This document shows positions 1 through 9,272 of a stretch of DNA of 64,000 nucleotides, piece after piece. Source of the stretch: Halarcobacter sp. (GTDB lineage Bacteria; Campylobacterota; Campylobacteria; Campylobacterales; Arcobacteraceae); NCBI RefSeq assembly GCF_963675975.1, contig NZ_OY780939.1:3100001-3164000 (forward strand). Direction: 5' to 3'. Within the stretch, counting starts at the first letter, position 1, and each line of letters begins with the position of its first letter. Under the pieces are notes generated by a model that was given only the letters and a program-made list of their open reading frames with translations, was not told where the DNA came from and did no database searches. Position numbers and translations under genes: made by a program.

Positions 1-418
1 CTTTTTGTTTTAACTGAGAGTTTATATATAACTCAATTGATAGTTTTGTAATATCTTTATTAAAAGGTATAAATTTTGAAAAAACTGCTGAGTTATCAAA
101 AGCTTTTGCTCTTTCCCAAGGTAAACCTTTCTTTTTAAGTTTTGATTGTATATCTCTTAAAGTCAAATCTAAACCAAATCCCACAGCACTTATTTTGTTT
201 TCTTCAATCATAAAAGATATCTCTGCTTCATAATGACAGCTTTCATGACCTTTTGGAAATATAAGATTATTAGAAACTGAAGAATTAGGCTTTATAAAAA
301 AAACCATTTCATCTGGAGTTTCATTGTTTAATTCTTTTATGTGTTCAGTGTAGTTTCTCCCTATACAAACTACTTTTGAAGGATATATGTGTTTATTGTC
401 TATTGTTATGTATTGCAT
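1..418 (-). CDS. Fumarylacetoacetate hydrolase (FAH) family protein, 3' end cut by window
   Basis: The minus strand reads from ATG at 418 as MQYITIDNKHIYPSKVVCIG, then RNYTEHIKE, and stays open to the window edge (139 codons, C-terminus missing). The VCIGRNYxxH start, the FIKPxSS segment and the acidic CHYEAEI segment (metal ligands) are typical of FAH-fold enzymes of the YcgM/acylpyruvate hydrolase type, which cleave carbon-carbon bonds of 2,4-diketo acids with Mg or Mn. The upstream spacer contains no other gene. The family call is clear; the substrate cannot be told from this fragment. Confidence 0.8.
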   Translation of the reverse strand, partial: MQYITIDNKHIYPSKVVCIGRNYTEHIKELNNETPDEMVFFIKPNSSVSNNLIFPKGHESCHYEAEISFMIEENKISAVGFGLDLTLRDIQSKLKKKGLPWERAKAFDNSAVFSKFIPFNKDITKLSIELYINSQLKQK

Positions 419-480
419 AAAAACCCTTTGTTCCTAAATTTTTAAAGTATTATAACCAAAGGATTTTAAAAGATATATAG

Positions 481-1134
481 TTAGATTTTTTTTAATAAAT
501 CATTTATTATAACAGCTGTTAATCCCCAAATTATATCACCTTCATAATCATATACCCATACTTTATGCTTTCTATGTCCCCAAGGTTTATGATAAGCTTC
601 AGGAAGACCTAACTCTTCAACTGGAAAATGGATAACTTTTTCTCCATTTTCATCAAAAGTATAGGGATGAACCTCATATTTTAGAGTGTATTCAACTGCT
701 GGATTTTCTTTAAAAAATTTAATTGGTATCAGAAGTGTTTTTTCAACTTCATTTTTATCAATTTTCATTTTCTTTAAAGCTTTTTTCTTAACTCTTGCAA
801 CAAAAGGTTCAACAACAGCTCCTATTGGTGCAACATATGTATCTAATTGACCAAATATTTTTATATCTTTTTTTTCAATACCTAATTCCTCTTTGATCTC
901 TCTAAGAGCTGTATGTTTAAATGATTTGTCAATCTCTTCATATCCACCACCAGGAAAACATATATCTCCCCCTTGTCTTATATGTTTTGCTCTTTTTTGA
1001 AATAAAATATAATACTCTTTATCTATTTTAATAATAGGTATTATAACTGCTGAATTAAAATATTTATCCCTTGCCATAACACTAGGATTTTTAGGTAAAT
1101 TATTAATTAATTTTTTAAACTCTTTTTTCTTCAT
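481..1134 (-). CDS. Nudix hydrolase, CoA-pyrophosphatase (NudL-like)
   Basis: This 217-residue protein has a Nudix core: a glycine-rich CFPGGGYEE segment at about residues 59-67 and the REIKEELGI catalytic helix at 78-86, whose glutamates bind Mg. The FQKRAKHIRQGGD lead-in just before the box resembles the family of CoA/ADP-ribose pyrophosphatases (YeaB/NudL). Such enzymes hydrolyse nucleoside diphosphates linked to another group and act in the cytosol. It ends 8 bp from the start of transcription-parallel neighbour DNA and lies downstream of the sensor kinase gene on the same strand, with 8 bp between them, so they may be co-transcribed. Exact substrate is inferred only. Confidence 0.85.
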   Translation of the reverse strand: MKKKEFKKLINNLPKNPSVMARDKYFNSAVIIPIIKIDKEYYILFQKRAKHIRQGGDICFPGGGYEEIDKSFKHTALREIKEELGIEKKDIKIFGQLDTYVAPIGAVVEPFVARVKKKALKKMKIDKNEVEKTLLIPIKFFKENPAVEYTLKYEVHPYTFDENGEKVIHFPVEELGLPEAYHKPWGHRKHKVWVYDYEGDIIWGLTAVIINDLLKKI

Positions 1135-1142
1135 TTCTAACT

Positions 1143-3734
1143 CTATTTTTTTAACTTAATTAAAAAAGATGCACCTTTATGTAATTTATCTTTATATGTA
1201 TATTCTTTATTATGAACTTCTATTGAACCATGCATATGCTTATCAATAATTTGTTTACACATATATAAACCGATACCTGTTCCTTGATATTGATGTTTTG
1301 TAGTAAAATATGGTTCAAAAATTTTATCAATAATCTCTTCATCTATACCACCAGCACTATCTTTTATCTCAATAACAACCTCATCTTTTTTACTTTTAAC
1401 ATCTATAAAAATATACATTTCTGAACAATTTTCTTCTTTGAATGCATCTTTTGAATTATTTACTATATTAATAATTATTTGAATAAATTCACCTTGGAAA
1501 CTATTCAAACTAACATCATCAATATTCTTTATAACTTCAATTTTTTTATTGTTTATATTGTAATTAAAGATATTAAGTGTTTTATCTATTGCGTCTTCTA
1601 TTTTAAATATTTGTTTTTGTTTATTTGGTTTGAAAAAATGCATAAAATCATCTATCGTTGTTGACAAATGATTTGTAGTATCAATAATTTTAACTAAAGT
1701 TTCATCTAATAATTTCTCATCAATTTTTCCTTCAATCTCTTTTTTAACTTTTAGTCCACTAGCTCCAGTTGAGATTACAGATAATGGTTGTCTCCATTGA
1801 TGGGCAATATTTTGTATCATCTCACCCATTGCTGCAAACTTTGATTGTTTTGTTAAAAGAGTATCTTTTTTAAGGTTTTCATTTACCTCTTTTTTTACTC
1901 TTTCTTCTAGTTCAAGATTTATTTGCTGTAACTCTTTTGTTTTTTCATCAACTTTATCTTGTAATGTGTTATTCATCTTTCTTAGAAGTATTTGTTTATA
2001 AATAAAAAATGCCAGAATAAATATAAATCCTACAAATACTTTCCAAAGTAAATCATAATCAAACTCTTTTTTATACTCAATTGTTAGCCATTTTTGAAGT
2101 ATCTTATCTTTTTCCTCTTCAGATATTGATTCAACTGCTTTATTTAAAATTTTATACATAATTAAATCATCTTTTCTAACGGCAATTGATAAAGGAACTG
2201 ATTGATTTAGTTTTGCTGATATTTTTAGCTTATTAAACTCATTTTCTTGAATTTTATCCCATGAAGTTAAGATTAAATCAATATGTCCATAAAGCTCACC
2301 TTTTTTAATCTTTTTTATGCTCTCTTCAATACTATTAACATCAACAAAATTATGCTCAGGATATTTTTCTTTTAATGTTTTATTAAAAGAATAATATTTA
2401 TATATTCCTATTTTTTTATCTTTTAGAACAGATATGTCATCAATAAAATTTCTATTATCTTTTGTAACTAAAACCAGTGATACGTCAATAATAGGTTTAG
2501 TAAAATTTGCAAAACCTCTTCTTTCAGGTATATTTTCAGCAGAAGCCAATATATTACATCTTCCACTTTTAAAATAATCTAGTGATTCTTTAAAATTTTT
2601 AGTTTCAACAAGATTAAATTTTAATGTAGTTTTTTCCTCAATTATCTTCATATAATCAGCAACAAATCCTGAAAATTCATGGTTTTGCACAAAACTATAA
2701 GGTTTAACATTTGGAATAATACACATATTTATTGATCTATTTTTATCAACATAGCTATTCTCTTCTTTATTTAAAAATATTTCTGAACCAGGTTTTAAAA
2801 CTAACTTTTTAATATCTATTTGATTATTAATCAATCCCATTACATTGTAAAGGTCGTATATTCTTTGGATTTTTTCTAATCTTATTTCTCCTAATTTATT
2901 TGCATCAGAAAATGCCATACTTTTTAAAACATCACCTTCATATTCAATTGCATCTAGTGATAAATTTTGCTCATTGTATTTATTATAAATTAATTGAGAG
3001 GCTTCTTTTATATTTGAAAAAGCATAATTCCAACCTTTTAATGCTGCTTCTTTAAAAGCCATTACTGTTTTCAAATCATTATTTATCAAATCTTCATTTG
3101 TAATTAAAAAATCACTATACATATTAAAGCCATAATCACTTGGGGCAAAAACGTTATATGATATATTCATATTATTTAAATCAAATGGTGTTTTAGATAA
3201 ATATGCTGAAATCACATCTGTATTACCATTAACTAAATCCATAATATCGTGAGTATGTTCTAAAAAGTTTAGTTTTTTAAAATCTAGATTTTTTGATAGA
3301 AGCATTGCTTTAATTGAAACTTCACTTGCATCATCTATTGTTGTCATTATTTTTTTATTTGAAAAATCCTCAATATTATTAATTGCAGAATTTTTTAAAG
3401 ATAATAATACTAATGGAGATTCTTGAAATAATGCATATAAAGCTACAATTTTTTTGTCTGCAACTCTGTCTAATATTAAAGTTTCCCTTGCAACGGCAAA
3501 ATCTGCTTTTTTTGAATCTACCTCATCTACTGCATTTATTCCAAAATTAAAAGGTTTTATTGTTACATCTAAACCGTTATCTTCAAAGAAACCTTTTTCT
3601 TTTGCTACATAATAACCTGCAAATTGAAATTGATTAAACCACGAAAGTTGTAATGTAACCTTTTTTAGTTGGTTTGCATTTAAACTTGTTATTAACAATG
3701 AAATAAAAACTATAATATATTTAATTTTATACAT
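1143..3734 (-). CDS. Dual-sensor membrane histidine kinase (NMT1/SsuA-like + SBP_bac_3 periplasmic domains)
   Basis: This 863-residue protein starts with a signal peptide (residues 1-20). A THI5/NMT1-like periplasmic binding domain follows at about 22-310 (LQLSWFNQFQFAGYYVAKEK), then a second, amino-acid-type binding domain (SBP_bac_3) at about 330-555. One membrane helix lies at about 565-582, followed by a coiled coil. The cytoplasmic kinase has the H-box NIAHQWRQPL with His645, N-box IIINIVNNSKDAF, G1 DSAGGI and G2 GTGIGLYMCK. It should sense small molecules in the periplasm and autophosphorylate. No response regulator is encoded next to it, so it is an orphan kinase here. Ligands are unknown; THI5-like domains often bind pyrimidine-like or sulfonate compounds. 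Confidence 0.9.
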   Translation of the reverse strand: MYKIKYIIVFISLLITSLNANQLKKVTLQLSWFNQFQFAGYYVAKEKGFFEDNGLDVTIKPFNFGINAVDEVDSKKADFAVARETLILDRVADKKIVALYALFQESPLVLLSLKNSAINNIEDFSNKKIMTTIDDASEVSIKAMLLSKNLDFKKLNFLEHTHDIMDLVNGNTDVISAYLSKTPFDLNNMNISYNVFAPSDYGFNMYSDFLITNEDLINNDLKTVMAFKEAALKGWNYAFSNIKEASQLIYNKYNEQNLSLDAIEYEGDVLKSMAFSDANKLGEIRLEKIQRIYDLYNVMGLINNQIDIKKLVLKPGSEIFLNKEENSYVDKNRSINMCIIPNVKPYSFVQNHEFSGFVADYMKIIEEKTTLKFNLVETKNFKESLDYFKSGRCNILASAENIPERRGFANFTKPIIDVSLVLVTKDNRNFIDDISVLKDKKIGIYKYYSFNKTLKEKYPEHNFVDVNSIEESIKKIKKGELYGHIDLILTSWDKIQENEFNKLKISAKLNQSVPLSIAVRKDDLIMYKILNKAVESISEEEKDKILQKWLTIEYKKEFDYDLLWKVFVGFIFILAFFIYKQILLRKMNNTLQDKVDEKTKELQQINLELEERVKKEVNENLKKDTLLTKQSKFAAMGEMIQNIAHQWRQPLSVISTGASGLKVKKEIEGKIDEKLLDETLVKIIDTTNHLSTTIDDFMHFFKPNKQKQIFKIEDAIDKTLNIFNYNINNKKIEVIKNIDDVSLNSFQGEFIQIIINIVNNSKDAFKEENCSEMYIFIDVKSKKDEVVIEIKDSAGGIDEEIIDKIFEPYFTTKHQYQGTGIGLYMCKQIIDKHMHGSIEVHNKEYTYKDKLHKGASFLIKLKK

Positions 3735-3791
3735 ATTTATCTTTAATATTAAAATCTTAGTTATATTAGCTAAAGGTTTATAAAATAAAAT

Positions 3792-5057
3792 TTAGCTTTT
3801 TATACTACTAATTGCCTCAATCATTGTCTTTACTACTTTTCTAAGCTCATCTTCACTTATGATATATGCAACAATTGAATAAATAAGTTTTCCAAAAGGT
3901 CTAATCCAAACACCATTTTGAACACAATAATCTTGAATATACTGAGCATGGGAATTATCTTTTAACTCTATTACTCCAATTACTCCTATATTTCGTACAC
4001 TTTTTACAAGCTCTAAATCTTTTGCTTTGTCTAACTCTTCACTAAAGATTTTTTCTATATTATCTACTTTTAATTTCCAATTCATCTGTGTAAGTAGATT
4101 TATACTCTCTATTGCAACACTGCAAGCAAGTGGATTTCCCATAAATGTAGGTCCATGCATCAAAGCACCAAGTTTTGAATTTGAAATAGTTTCACTAATA
4201 TTTTTTGAGGTAATCATAGCTGCCATTGTCATATAACCACCAGTTAAACCTTTTCCAACAGTCATAATATCTGGTTTAACATCAGCCCACTCACAAGCAA
4301 ACATTTTACCTGTATGACCAAAGCCTGTTGCTATCTCATCTGCTATCATTAGAAGTCCATACTTATCACATAGCTCTCTAACTTTTTTTACATATAAAGG
4401 ATTATATATCCTCATGCCACCTGCACCTTGCACAACTGGCTCAATTATAATCCCTGCACACTCTTCATGATGTTTTGAAACACACTCTTCCAAAGCTTTA
4501 ATAGATTCACTACAATCACTATCAAAGCCCAACTCAGGAGCTTTAGTAAATATATGTTGTGGTAAATAAGAGCCATATATTGAGTGCATAGAATTTTCTG
4601 GGTCACAAACACTCATTGCAGCTAAAGTATCACCATGATAGGCATGTTCTAAAGCTATAAATTTATATCTTTTTTTTCCTAAGGCTTCTTGATATTGTAT
4701 TGCTGTTTTAAGAGCAACCTCAACAGATACTGAACCTGAATCACATAAAAAAACACTATTTAATCCAGTAAGTTCACACAATTGTTTTGAAACCATTGCT
4801 GCTTTTTCATGACTTAAACCACCAAACATAATATGTGGCATAATATCTGCTTGTTTTTTTAAAGCATCATTTAGTTTTTTATTATTATATCCATGAATTG
4901 CACTCCACCACGAACTCATACCATCAATTAATTCACTTCCATCATCTAAAAATATTTTTGTTTTATCAGTTTTTACTACAGGTAAGATAGAAGTTTTAGA
5001 AGGTAGTGAGTTATATGGATGCCATACATGCTCTTTATCAATCTCTTGCCAATTCAT
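3792..5057 (-). CDS. bioA: Adenosylmethionine-8-amino-7-oxononanoate aminotransferase
   Basis: A 421-residue class III PLP aminotransferase that makes 7,8-diaminononanoate from KAPA using S-adenosylmethionine, the antepenultimate step of biotin synthesis. The N-terminal HVWHPYNSL motif and DGMSSWWSAIHGY are specific to BioA. DEIATGFGHTGKMFACEW carries the PLP-contacting Asp, and the Schiff-base lysine is in MTVGKGLTGGYM. Length matches the family (about 425-430). It stands alone; no other bio gene is adjacent. The start at 5057 (MNWQEIDKEHVW) is preceded on the minus strand by a GAAGGA ribosome-binding site. Confidence 0.97.
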   Translation of the reverse strand: MNWQEIDKEHVWHPYNSLPSKTSILPVVKTDKTKIFLDDGSELIDGMSSWWSAIHGYNNKKLNDALKKQADIMPHIMFGGLSHEKAAMVSKQLCELTGLNSVFLCDSGSVSVEVALKTAIQYQEALGKKRYKFIALEHAYHGDTLAAMSVCDPENSMHSIYGSYLPQHIFTKAPELGFDSDCSESIKALEECVSKHHEECAGIIIEPVVQGAGGMRIYNPLYVKKVRELCDKYGLLMIADEIATGFGHTGKMFACEWADVKPDIMTVGKGLTGGYMTMAAMITSKNISETISNSKLGALMHGPTFMGNPLACSVAIESINLLTQMNWKLKVDNIEKIFSEELDKAKDLELVKSVRNIGVIGVIELKDNSHAQYIQDYCVQNGVWIRPFGKLIYSIVAYIISEDELRKVVKTMIEAISSIKS

Positions 5058-5112
5058 ATAAATCCTTCATATATATTACTAATATTTTAACTAAAAAGTG
5101 ATGTCTTAACAC

Positions 5113-5589
5113 TTATATAGCATTTTTATGAATTATGTTTATATTATCAACTTTTAGATGATGTACAAACTCTCTTAAAATCAATAGTTTTGAATAAAAT
5201 TTAGCAGATATATCTTTTTGAGATAAAGATGGAACTCTTCCTTGTGAAACTTCTGCATATTGACCAAATAGATACTCAAGCTCATCTGTTTTCAAAACAA
5301 TCTTTGACTTTTTGTCTTTTCCAGATAAAACAGCTATATCTACAACAAAATCATTTTTACAACTTATTTCAAAATCTTTAGGTAAAAGTGGCACAAGTTT
5401 TTCTATTTCATCTTCAGTATAATTTATTGCATATTCAATTTCACTTGGAGTTGGAGGAGTATTTTTTAAATACTTATCTTCTAATAAACTATAACCAACT
5501 GGAATTTTAATACTCTTATCATCAAAATTAAATATAGAATCATATTTGTCTATATTCATTAATATATTATTTGTTTTCTCTTTATACAT
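5113..5589 (-). CDS. Conserved hypothetical cytosolic protein
   Basis: A 158-residue protein with no recognised domain. No signal peptide or membrane helix is visible. The middle is acidic (SEIEYAINYTEDEIEKLVPL) and the C-terminal third is predicted helical. It lies between bioA and a divergent small gene with no overlap. Coding character (charged, no low complexity) and length support it as a real gene, but no function can be assigned. Two ATGs near the start (residues 1 and 11) make the exact start uncertain. Confidence 0.7.
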   Translation of the reverse strand: MYKEKTNNILMNIDKYDSIFNFDDKSIKIPVGYSLLEDKYLKNTPPTPSEIEYAINYTEDEIEKLVPLLPKDFEISCKNDFVVDIAVLSGKDKKSKIVLKTDELEYLFGQYAEVSQGRVPSLSQKDISAKFYSKLLILREFVHHLKVDNINIIHKNAI

Positions 5590-5717
5590 AAATATATTTT
5601 ACCCTAAAAACACTGTTTGTTTCATATTGTTATGGTTACAAATTGGCTACATACAAATCAAGTTATATAAAGAGATTCTTTGCCATTATTCCTTAAATTT
5701 ATTTTTGGAGAATACAA

Positions 5718-5936
5718 ATGTCATTTATTCCTGTATCTATACAACTTTTAAACGCAATAAAATCAAATAATGCAATTGAAGTTGAAGAGTTGATTTTAAA
5801 TTCAGATTCAAGAAGAGAGTTAATAACTGAACATATCTCATATCATGGTAAAGATTTTTTAATAAACCTTTTACCTCAATTTAGAAGTAAAGGTTTAGTT
5901 ACAAATATCAAATTATTGTTAAATATAGAAGATTAG
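5718..5936 (+). CDS. Small hypothetical protein (72 aa)
   Basis: A 72-residue protein starting MSFIPVSIQLLNAIKSN. A good Shine-Dalgarno sequence (TTGGAG) lies about 7 bp before the ATG, which supports expression. The sequence is helical and mildly acidic with no membrane segment. It converges on mgsA, ending 2 bp from the mgsA stop codon. I do not recognise the family. An overlapping longer reading frame in another phase upstream has no such support. Confidence 0.7.
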   Translation: MSFIPVSIQLLNAIKSNNAIEVEELILNSDSRRELITEHISYHGKDFLINLLPQFRSKGLVTNIKLLLNIED

Positions 5937-5938
5937 GA

Positions 5939-6355
5939 TTATACTTTTCTATTTTGATATTTTGACCAATCAGGCATCTCATGAACATAGCCTTCAAATA
6001 AAGGTGAAGAGATAATAAAATCAGCTGTTTGTCTATTTGTAGCAATTGGTATTCTATAAGTATCACATATACGTCTAAGTGCTGTAATATCTGGTTCATG
6101 GGGTTGTTGAGCCATTGGATCAACAAAAAAGAACAAAATATCTAATCTTGCTTCAGCAATCATTGCTCCAATTTGTTGGTCTCCACCTAAAGGTCCTGAT
6201 TTTAAGCAGTGAACTCCAAACCCTTTTTCTTGTAATAGTTTTCCAGTAGTTCCTGTGGCATATATCACATGTTTATGTAAGGTACCTTTGTTAAATAAAG
6301 CCCATTCTATTATGTCTTGTTTTAAATTATCATGTGCAACTAATGCAATATTCAT
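5939..6355 (-). CDS. mgsA: Methylglyoxal synthase
   Basis: A 138-residue cytosolic enzyme that converts dihydroxyacetone phosphate into methylglyoxal and phosphate, a bypass that relieves phosphosugar build-up. Diagnostic segments are MNIALVAHDNLK, YATGTTGKLL (phosphate-binding), KSGPLGGDQQIGAMI with the catalytic Asp, and FFFVDPMAQQPHEPDI with the active-site His. Length matches the E. coli enzyme (about 150). It sits 30 bp after a 2-hydroxyacid dehydrogenase and shares its strand with poxB, suggesting a C3-acid (methylglyoxal, lactate, pyruvate) metabolic cluster. Confidence 0.95.
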   Translation of the reverse strand: MNIALVAHDNLKQDIIEWALFNKGTLHKHVIYATGTTGKLLQEKGFGVHCLKSGPLGGDQQIGAMIAEARLDILFFFVDPMAQQPHEPDITALRRICDTYRIPIATNRQTADFIISSPLFEGYVHEMPDWSKYQNRKV

Positions 6356-6385
6356 TTTTTAACCTTATTTTTTATTTGGTATATT

Positions 6386-7306
6386 TTAATACCCTTTATC
6401 TCTATCTATTATATTATAAGGTATTAAATTTTCCCTTACTCTTTTATAGTTTTCAACAATTTGTTTTGAAACTGAATTTGAATCAGTTAGAGATGCACTA
6501 TGTGGAGTAACAATAATATTAGGGTGAAACCAAAGCTTGTTCTCTTTTGGTAAAGGTTCTTTTTCAAATACATCTAAAATAGCTCCACTTAAGTGTTTTG
6601 AATCTAAAACCTCTAATAAATCCTCTTCTACTAAGTGAGAACCTCTACCTACATTTATAACATAAGCATTTTTATTTAACTTATAAAACAAGTCTTTATT
6701 TAAAACCCCTTTTGTATCTTCTGTCAGAGGTAATAGATTTATTAAAATATCAACTCCATTTAAAAACCCATCAAGATTTGTAAAAGTTTCTATGGATTCT
6801 ATTTGTTTTTTAGAGTTTGAAAACCCTTTTACAGTAAATCCAAAACTGTTAAATCTTTTTGAGATTTCTCCTCCTAATTGCCCTAATCCCATAAAACCAA
6901 TTGTATAGTCTTCAATTGAGTTTAATTCTAATTGTTCCCATTTAGATTCTTTTTGTTGTGCTATATATTTATAATGATTTGTAAGTATATTTAATACACT
7001 ACACAATAAATACTCCCACATAGAAGACACAAGTTTATCATCTACAACTTTTGTAATATATACATTTTTAGAGATAGTATTGTTACTTAATATATGGTCA
7101 ACCCCTGCTCCCATAGATGCAATACATTTTAAGTTTTTAAATTCTGTAAAATCTATATCAAGCTTTGACCAAACCAAAGCAAAGGTAATCTTATCTTTAT
7201 CTTTTACTTCAGGATATACTTCAATTTCAATATCTGTATTGAGTTTTTTTAGATTATCAATCCAAGTCTCAATCCCTTTTTCTTTGGTAACTATCATCAT
7301 TCCCAT
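6386..7306 (-). CDS. D-isomer-specific 2-hydroxyacid dehydrogenase (GhrA-like)
   Basis: A 306-residue NAD(P)-dependent enzyme of the glyoxylate/hydroxypyruvate reductase group. The Rossmann nucleotide motif is GFMGLGQLGGEISKRF in the middle. The catalytic Arg is in INVGRGSHLVEEDL, the Glu in DVFEKEPLP, and the His in VTPHSASLT. It reduces 2-keto acids such as glyoxylate or hydroxypyruvate. It lies between poxB and mgsA on the same strand with short gaps, consistent with one operon for small keto-acid metabolism. The protein begins MGMMIVTKEKG, and either of the first Met codons could be used. Substrate is inferred. Confidence 0.9.
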   Translation of the reverse strand: MGMMIVTKEKGIETWIDNLKKLNTDIEIEVYPEVKDKDKITFALVWSKLDIDFTEFKNLKCIASMGAGVDHILSNNTISKNVYITKVVDDKLVSSMWEYLLCSVLNILTNHYKYIAQQKESKWEQLELNSIEDYTIGFMGLGQLGGEISKRFNSFGFTVKGFSNSKKQIESIETFTNLDGFLNGVDILINLLPLTEDTKGVLNKDLFYKLNKNAYVINVGRGSHLVEEDLLEVLDSKHLSGAILDVFEKEPLPKENKLWFHPNIIVTPHSASLTDSNSVSKQIVENYKRVRENLIPYNIIDRDKGY

Positions 7307-7339
7307 ATTTTAAACCTTTTAAATAATTCAATAAATAAA

Positions 7340-9064
7340 CTATCTTATTAAATTTTCTTTTGCAACCTCGACTAACTCATCACCTTTACCATTTATTATA
7401 GCTCTTAACATATAAATACCAAACCCTTTTGCAGCATCAAAAGTGATTTTTGGAGGCATTGTTAATTCTTGTTTTGCAGTTGTAACATCAAGTAGTGCTG
7501 CACCATCATACTCTAAAAACTCTTTAACTGTGTCTTCTAAATCTTCAGGTTCTTCAACTCTAAAACCTTTTATACCAACTGCTTTTGCTATTGATGAGAA
7601 ATCAGGATTTGTTAATTCTGTATTCTCATATAAAAAACCACCAGCTTTCATCTCGATTGCTACAAAACCTAATGAGTTGTTATCATATATTACAATTTTT
7701 GCTTTTACTTTATGTTGTATCAATGTTAACAAATCTCCCATTAACATTGAGAATCCACCATCACCACACAAGGCAATAACCTCTTTTTGAGGTGAGTTTA
7801 CTTTTGCACCAATAGCTTGTGGAAGTGCATTTGCCATAGAACCATGGTTAAAAGAACCAATAAGTTTTCTTTTTCCATTCATATTTAAATATCTTGCAGC
7901 CCACACAGTTGGAGTACCTACATCACAAGTAAATATAGCATCATCACTTGCATATTTATCTATAACTTTTGTTAAATATTGAGGATGGATTAATCCAGTT
8001 TTACTATTTCCACTTGCTAGTTTATCAAACTTCTCTACAGTATTTTTATAATGACTTAATGCACTATCTAAAAACTTTCTATTCTCTTTTTGTTTTATCT
8101 TTGGTAATAAAGCTTTAATACTAGATTTAATATCACCAATAAGTCCTCGGTCAACTTGCATATGTCTTCCTAGAGATTCTGGTTTTAAATCTATTTGTAT
8201 GATTTGTGCATCTTTAGGATAAAAAGCTTTATAAGGGAAAGATGAACCTAAAACCAATAATAAATCAGAGTTTTCCATTGCATAATATCCTGATTCGTAA
8301 CCAATAAGTCCAGTCATCCCTACACTATTTGGGTTTTCCCACTCAATATACTCTTTTCCACCCAAGGCATGAACAACTGGTGCATTTAATAGTTTGGCTA
8401 ACTCTACAACTTCATCGTGTGAATCTTTGCACCCTGCTCCACATAAGAAAGTAATTTTTTCATTTTCATTTAATAGTTTAGCCACCTCTTTTATATCTTC
8501 ATTGTTTGGAATAACGTTTGGGAAGCTAGGTTTATTCCATAAAAGTTTTGAACCTTCAGGCATAGGTTTTAGCATAATATCACCAGGAATAACAATAACA
8601 CTAACACCATTTTTTAATATAGCTTGTCTTATTGCCGTTTCTAAAATATATGGCATCTGTTCAGGGTTTGAAACTAACTCACAAAAGACACTACACTCTT
8701 TAAATAAATCTTGGGGATGTGTTTCTTGAAAATATCCACTTCCTATCTCACTAGAGGGGATATGTGAAGCTATTGCTAATACAGGTACACCTTTTCTTTG
8801 GCAATCATATAAACCATTTATCAAGTGCATATTTCCAGGACCACAAGAACCAGCACAAACAGATATCTCACCGCTAACTTTTGCATCTGCACCAGCTGCA
8901 AAGGCAGCAGTTTCTTCGTGTCTTGTACCAATCCACTTTATCTCATCTAGTTTTTCTAAACTATCACTAAATCCATTTAAAGAATCTCCAGTGATTCCCC
9001 AGATTCTTTTTATACCCATTTTCGCTAAAAGTTTTGCAAAATAAGTTGCTATATTGTCATTCAT
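7340..9064 (-). CDS. poxB: Pyruvate oxidase / pyruvate:quinone oxidoreductase (ThDP and FAD dependent)
   Basis: This thiamin-diphosphate enzyme converts pyruvate into acetate and CO2 and passes electrons to quinone. I place the start at 9064 (MNDNIATYFAKLLAKMG), with GAAGGA about 7 bp upstream; an upstream ATG at 9103 adds 13 residues without a ribosome-binding site. The 574 residues match E. coli PoxB (572). The catalytic Glu is in GTRHEETAAFAAG, and the ThDP/Mg motif runs from CGDGGFSMLMGD to YDNNSLGF. The C-terminal segment could be the membrane-binding tail. It heads a run with ghrA-like and mgsA. Acetolactate synthase-like alternatives are less likely given the PoxB-like GITGDSLNG. Confidence 0.92.
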   Translation of the reverse strand: MNDNIATYFAKLLAKMGIKRIWGITGDSLNGFSDSLEKLDEIKWIGTRHEETAAFAAGADAKVSGEISVCAGSCGPGNMHLINGLYDCQRKGVPVLAIASHIPSSEIGSGYFQETHPQDLFKECSVFCELVSNPEQMPYILETAIRQAILKNGVSVIVIPGDIMLKPMPEGSKLLWNKPSFPNVIPNNEDIKEVAKLLNENEKITFLCGAGCKDSHDEVVELAKLLNAPVVHALGGKEYIEWENPNSVGMTGLIGYESGYYAMENSDLLLVLGSSFPYKAFYPKDAQIIQIDLKPESLGRHMQVDRGLIGDIKSSIKALLPKIKQKENRKFLDSALSHYKNTVEKFDKLASGNSKTGLIHPQYLTKVIDKYASDDAIFTCDVGTPTVWAARYLNMNGKRKLIGSFNHGSMANALPQAIGAKVNSPQKEVIALCGDGGFSMLMGDLLTLIQHKVKAKIVIYDNNSLGFVAIEMKAGGFLYENTELTNPDFSSIAKAVGIKGFRVEEPEDLEDTVKEFLEYDGAALLDVTTAKQELTMPPKITFDAAKGFGIYMLRAIINGKGDELVEVAKENLIR

Positions 9065-9227
9065 AATAAATCCTTCAAATAATAATTGTTGACATATGAC
9101 CATTATAATATTTTTTATTTTAGTGAAAGTAAATAATTATTTATAATAATGTAATTAAATTAAATAACTTTGTTTTTTACCATAAGGCTGTGATGATGGA
9201 ATTTAAAGGGTTTAAGAAAAGTAAGAG

Positions 9228-9261
9228 AAAAAGGCACTAATAAAAATATTAGTACCTTTTT
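9228..9261. terminator. Bidirectional hairpin terminator after gntP-family gene
   Basis: A 14-nt near-perfect inverted repeat (arms 9228-9241 and 9248-9261, a single A/C mismatch) with A-rich and T-rich flanks on both sides. On the minus strand it follows the permease gene stop by about 12 bp and ends in a run of T, so it should terminate that transcript. The space from here to poxB has no gene. Confidence 0.75.
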
Positions 9262-9272
9262 ATTAAATAATA

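Noticed and set aside
5546-5770. Plus-strand 74-codon frame before the small gene at 5718
   Set aside because: It overlaps the minus-strand gene and the real small gene, and has no ribosome-binding site.
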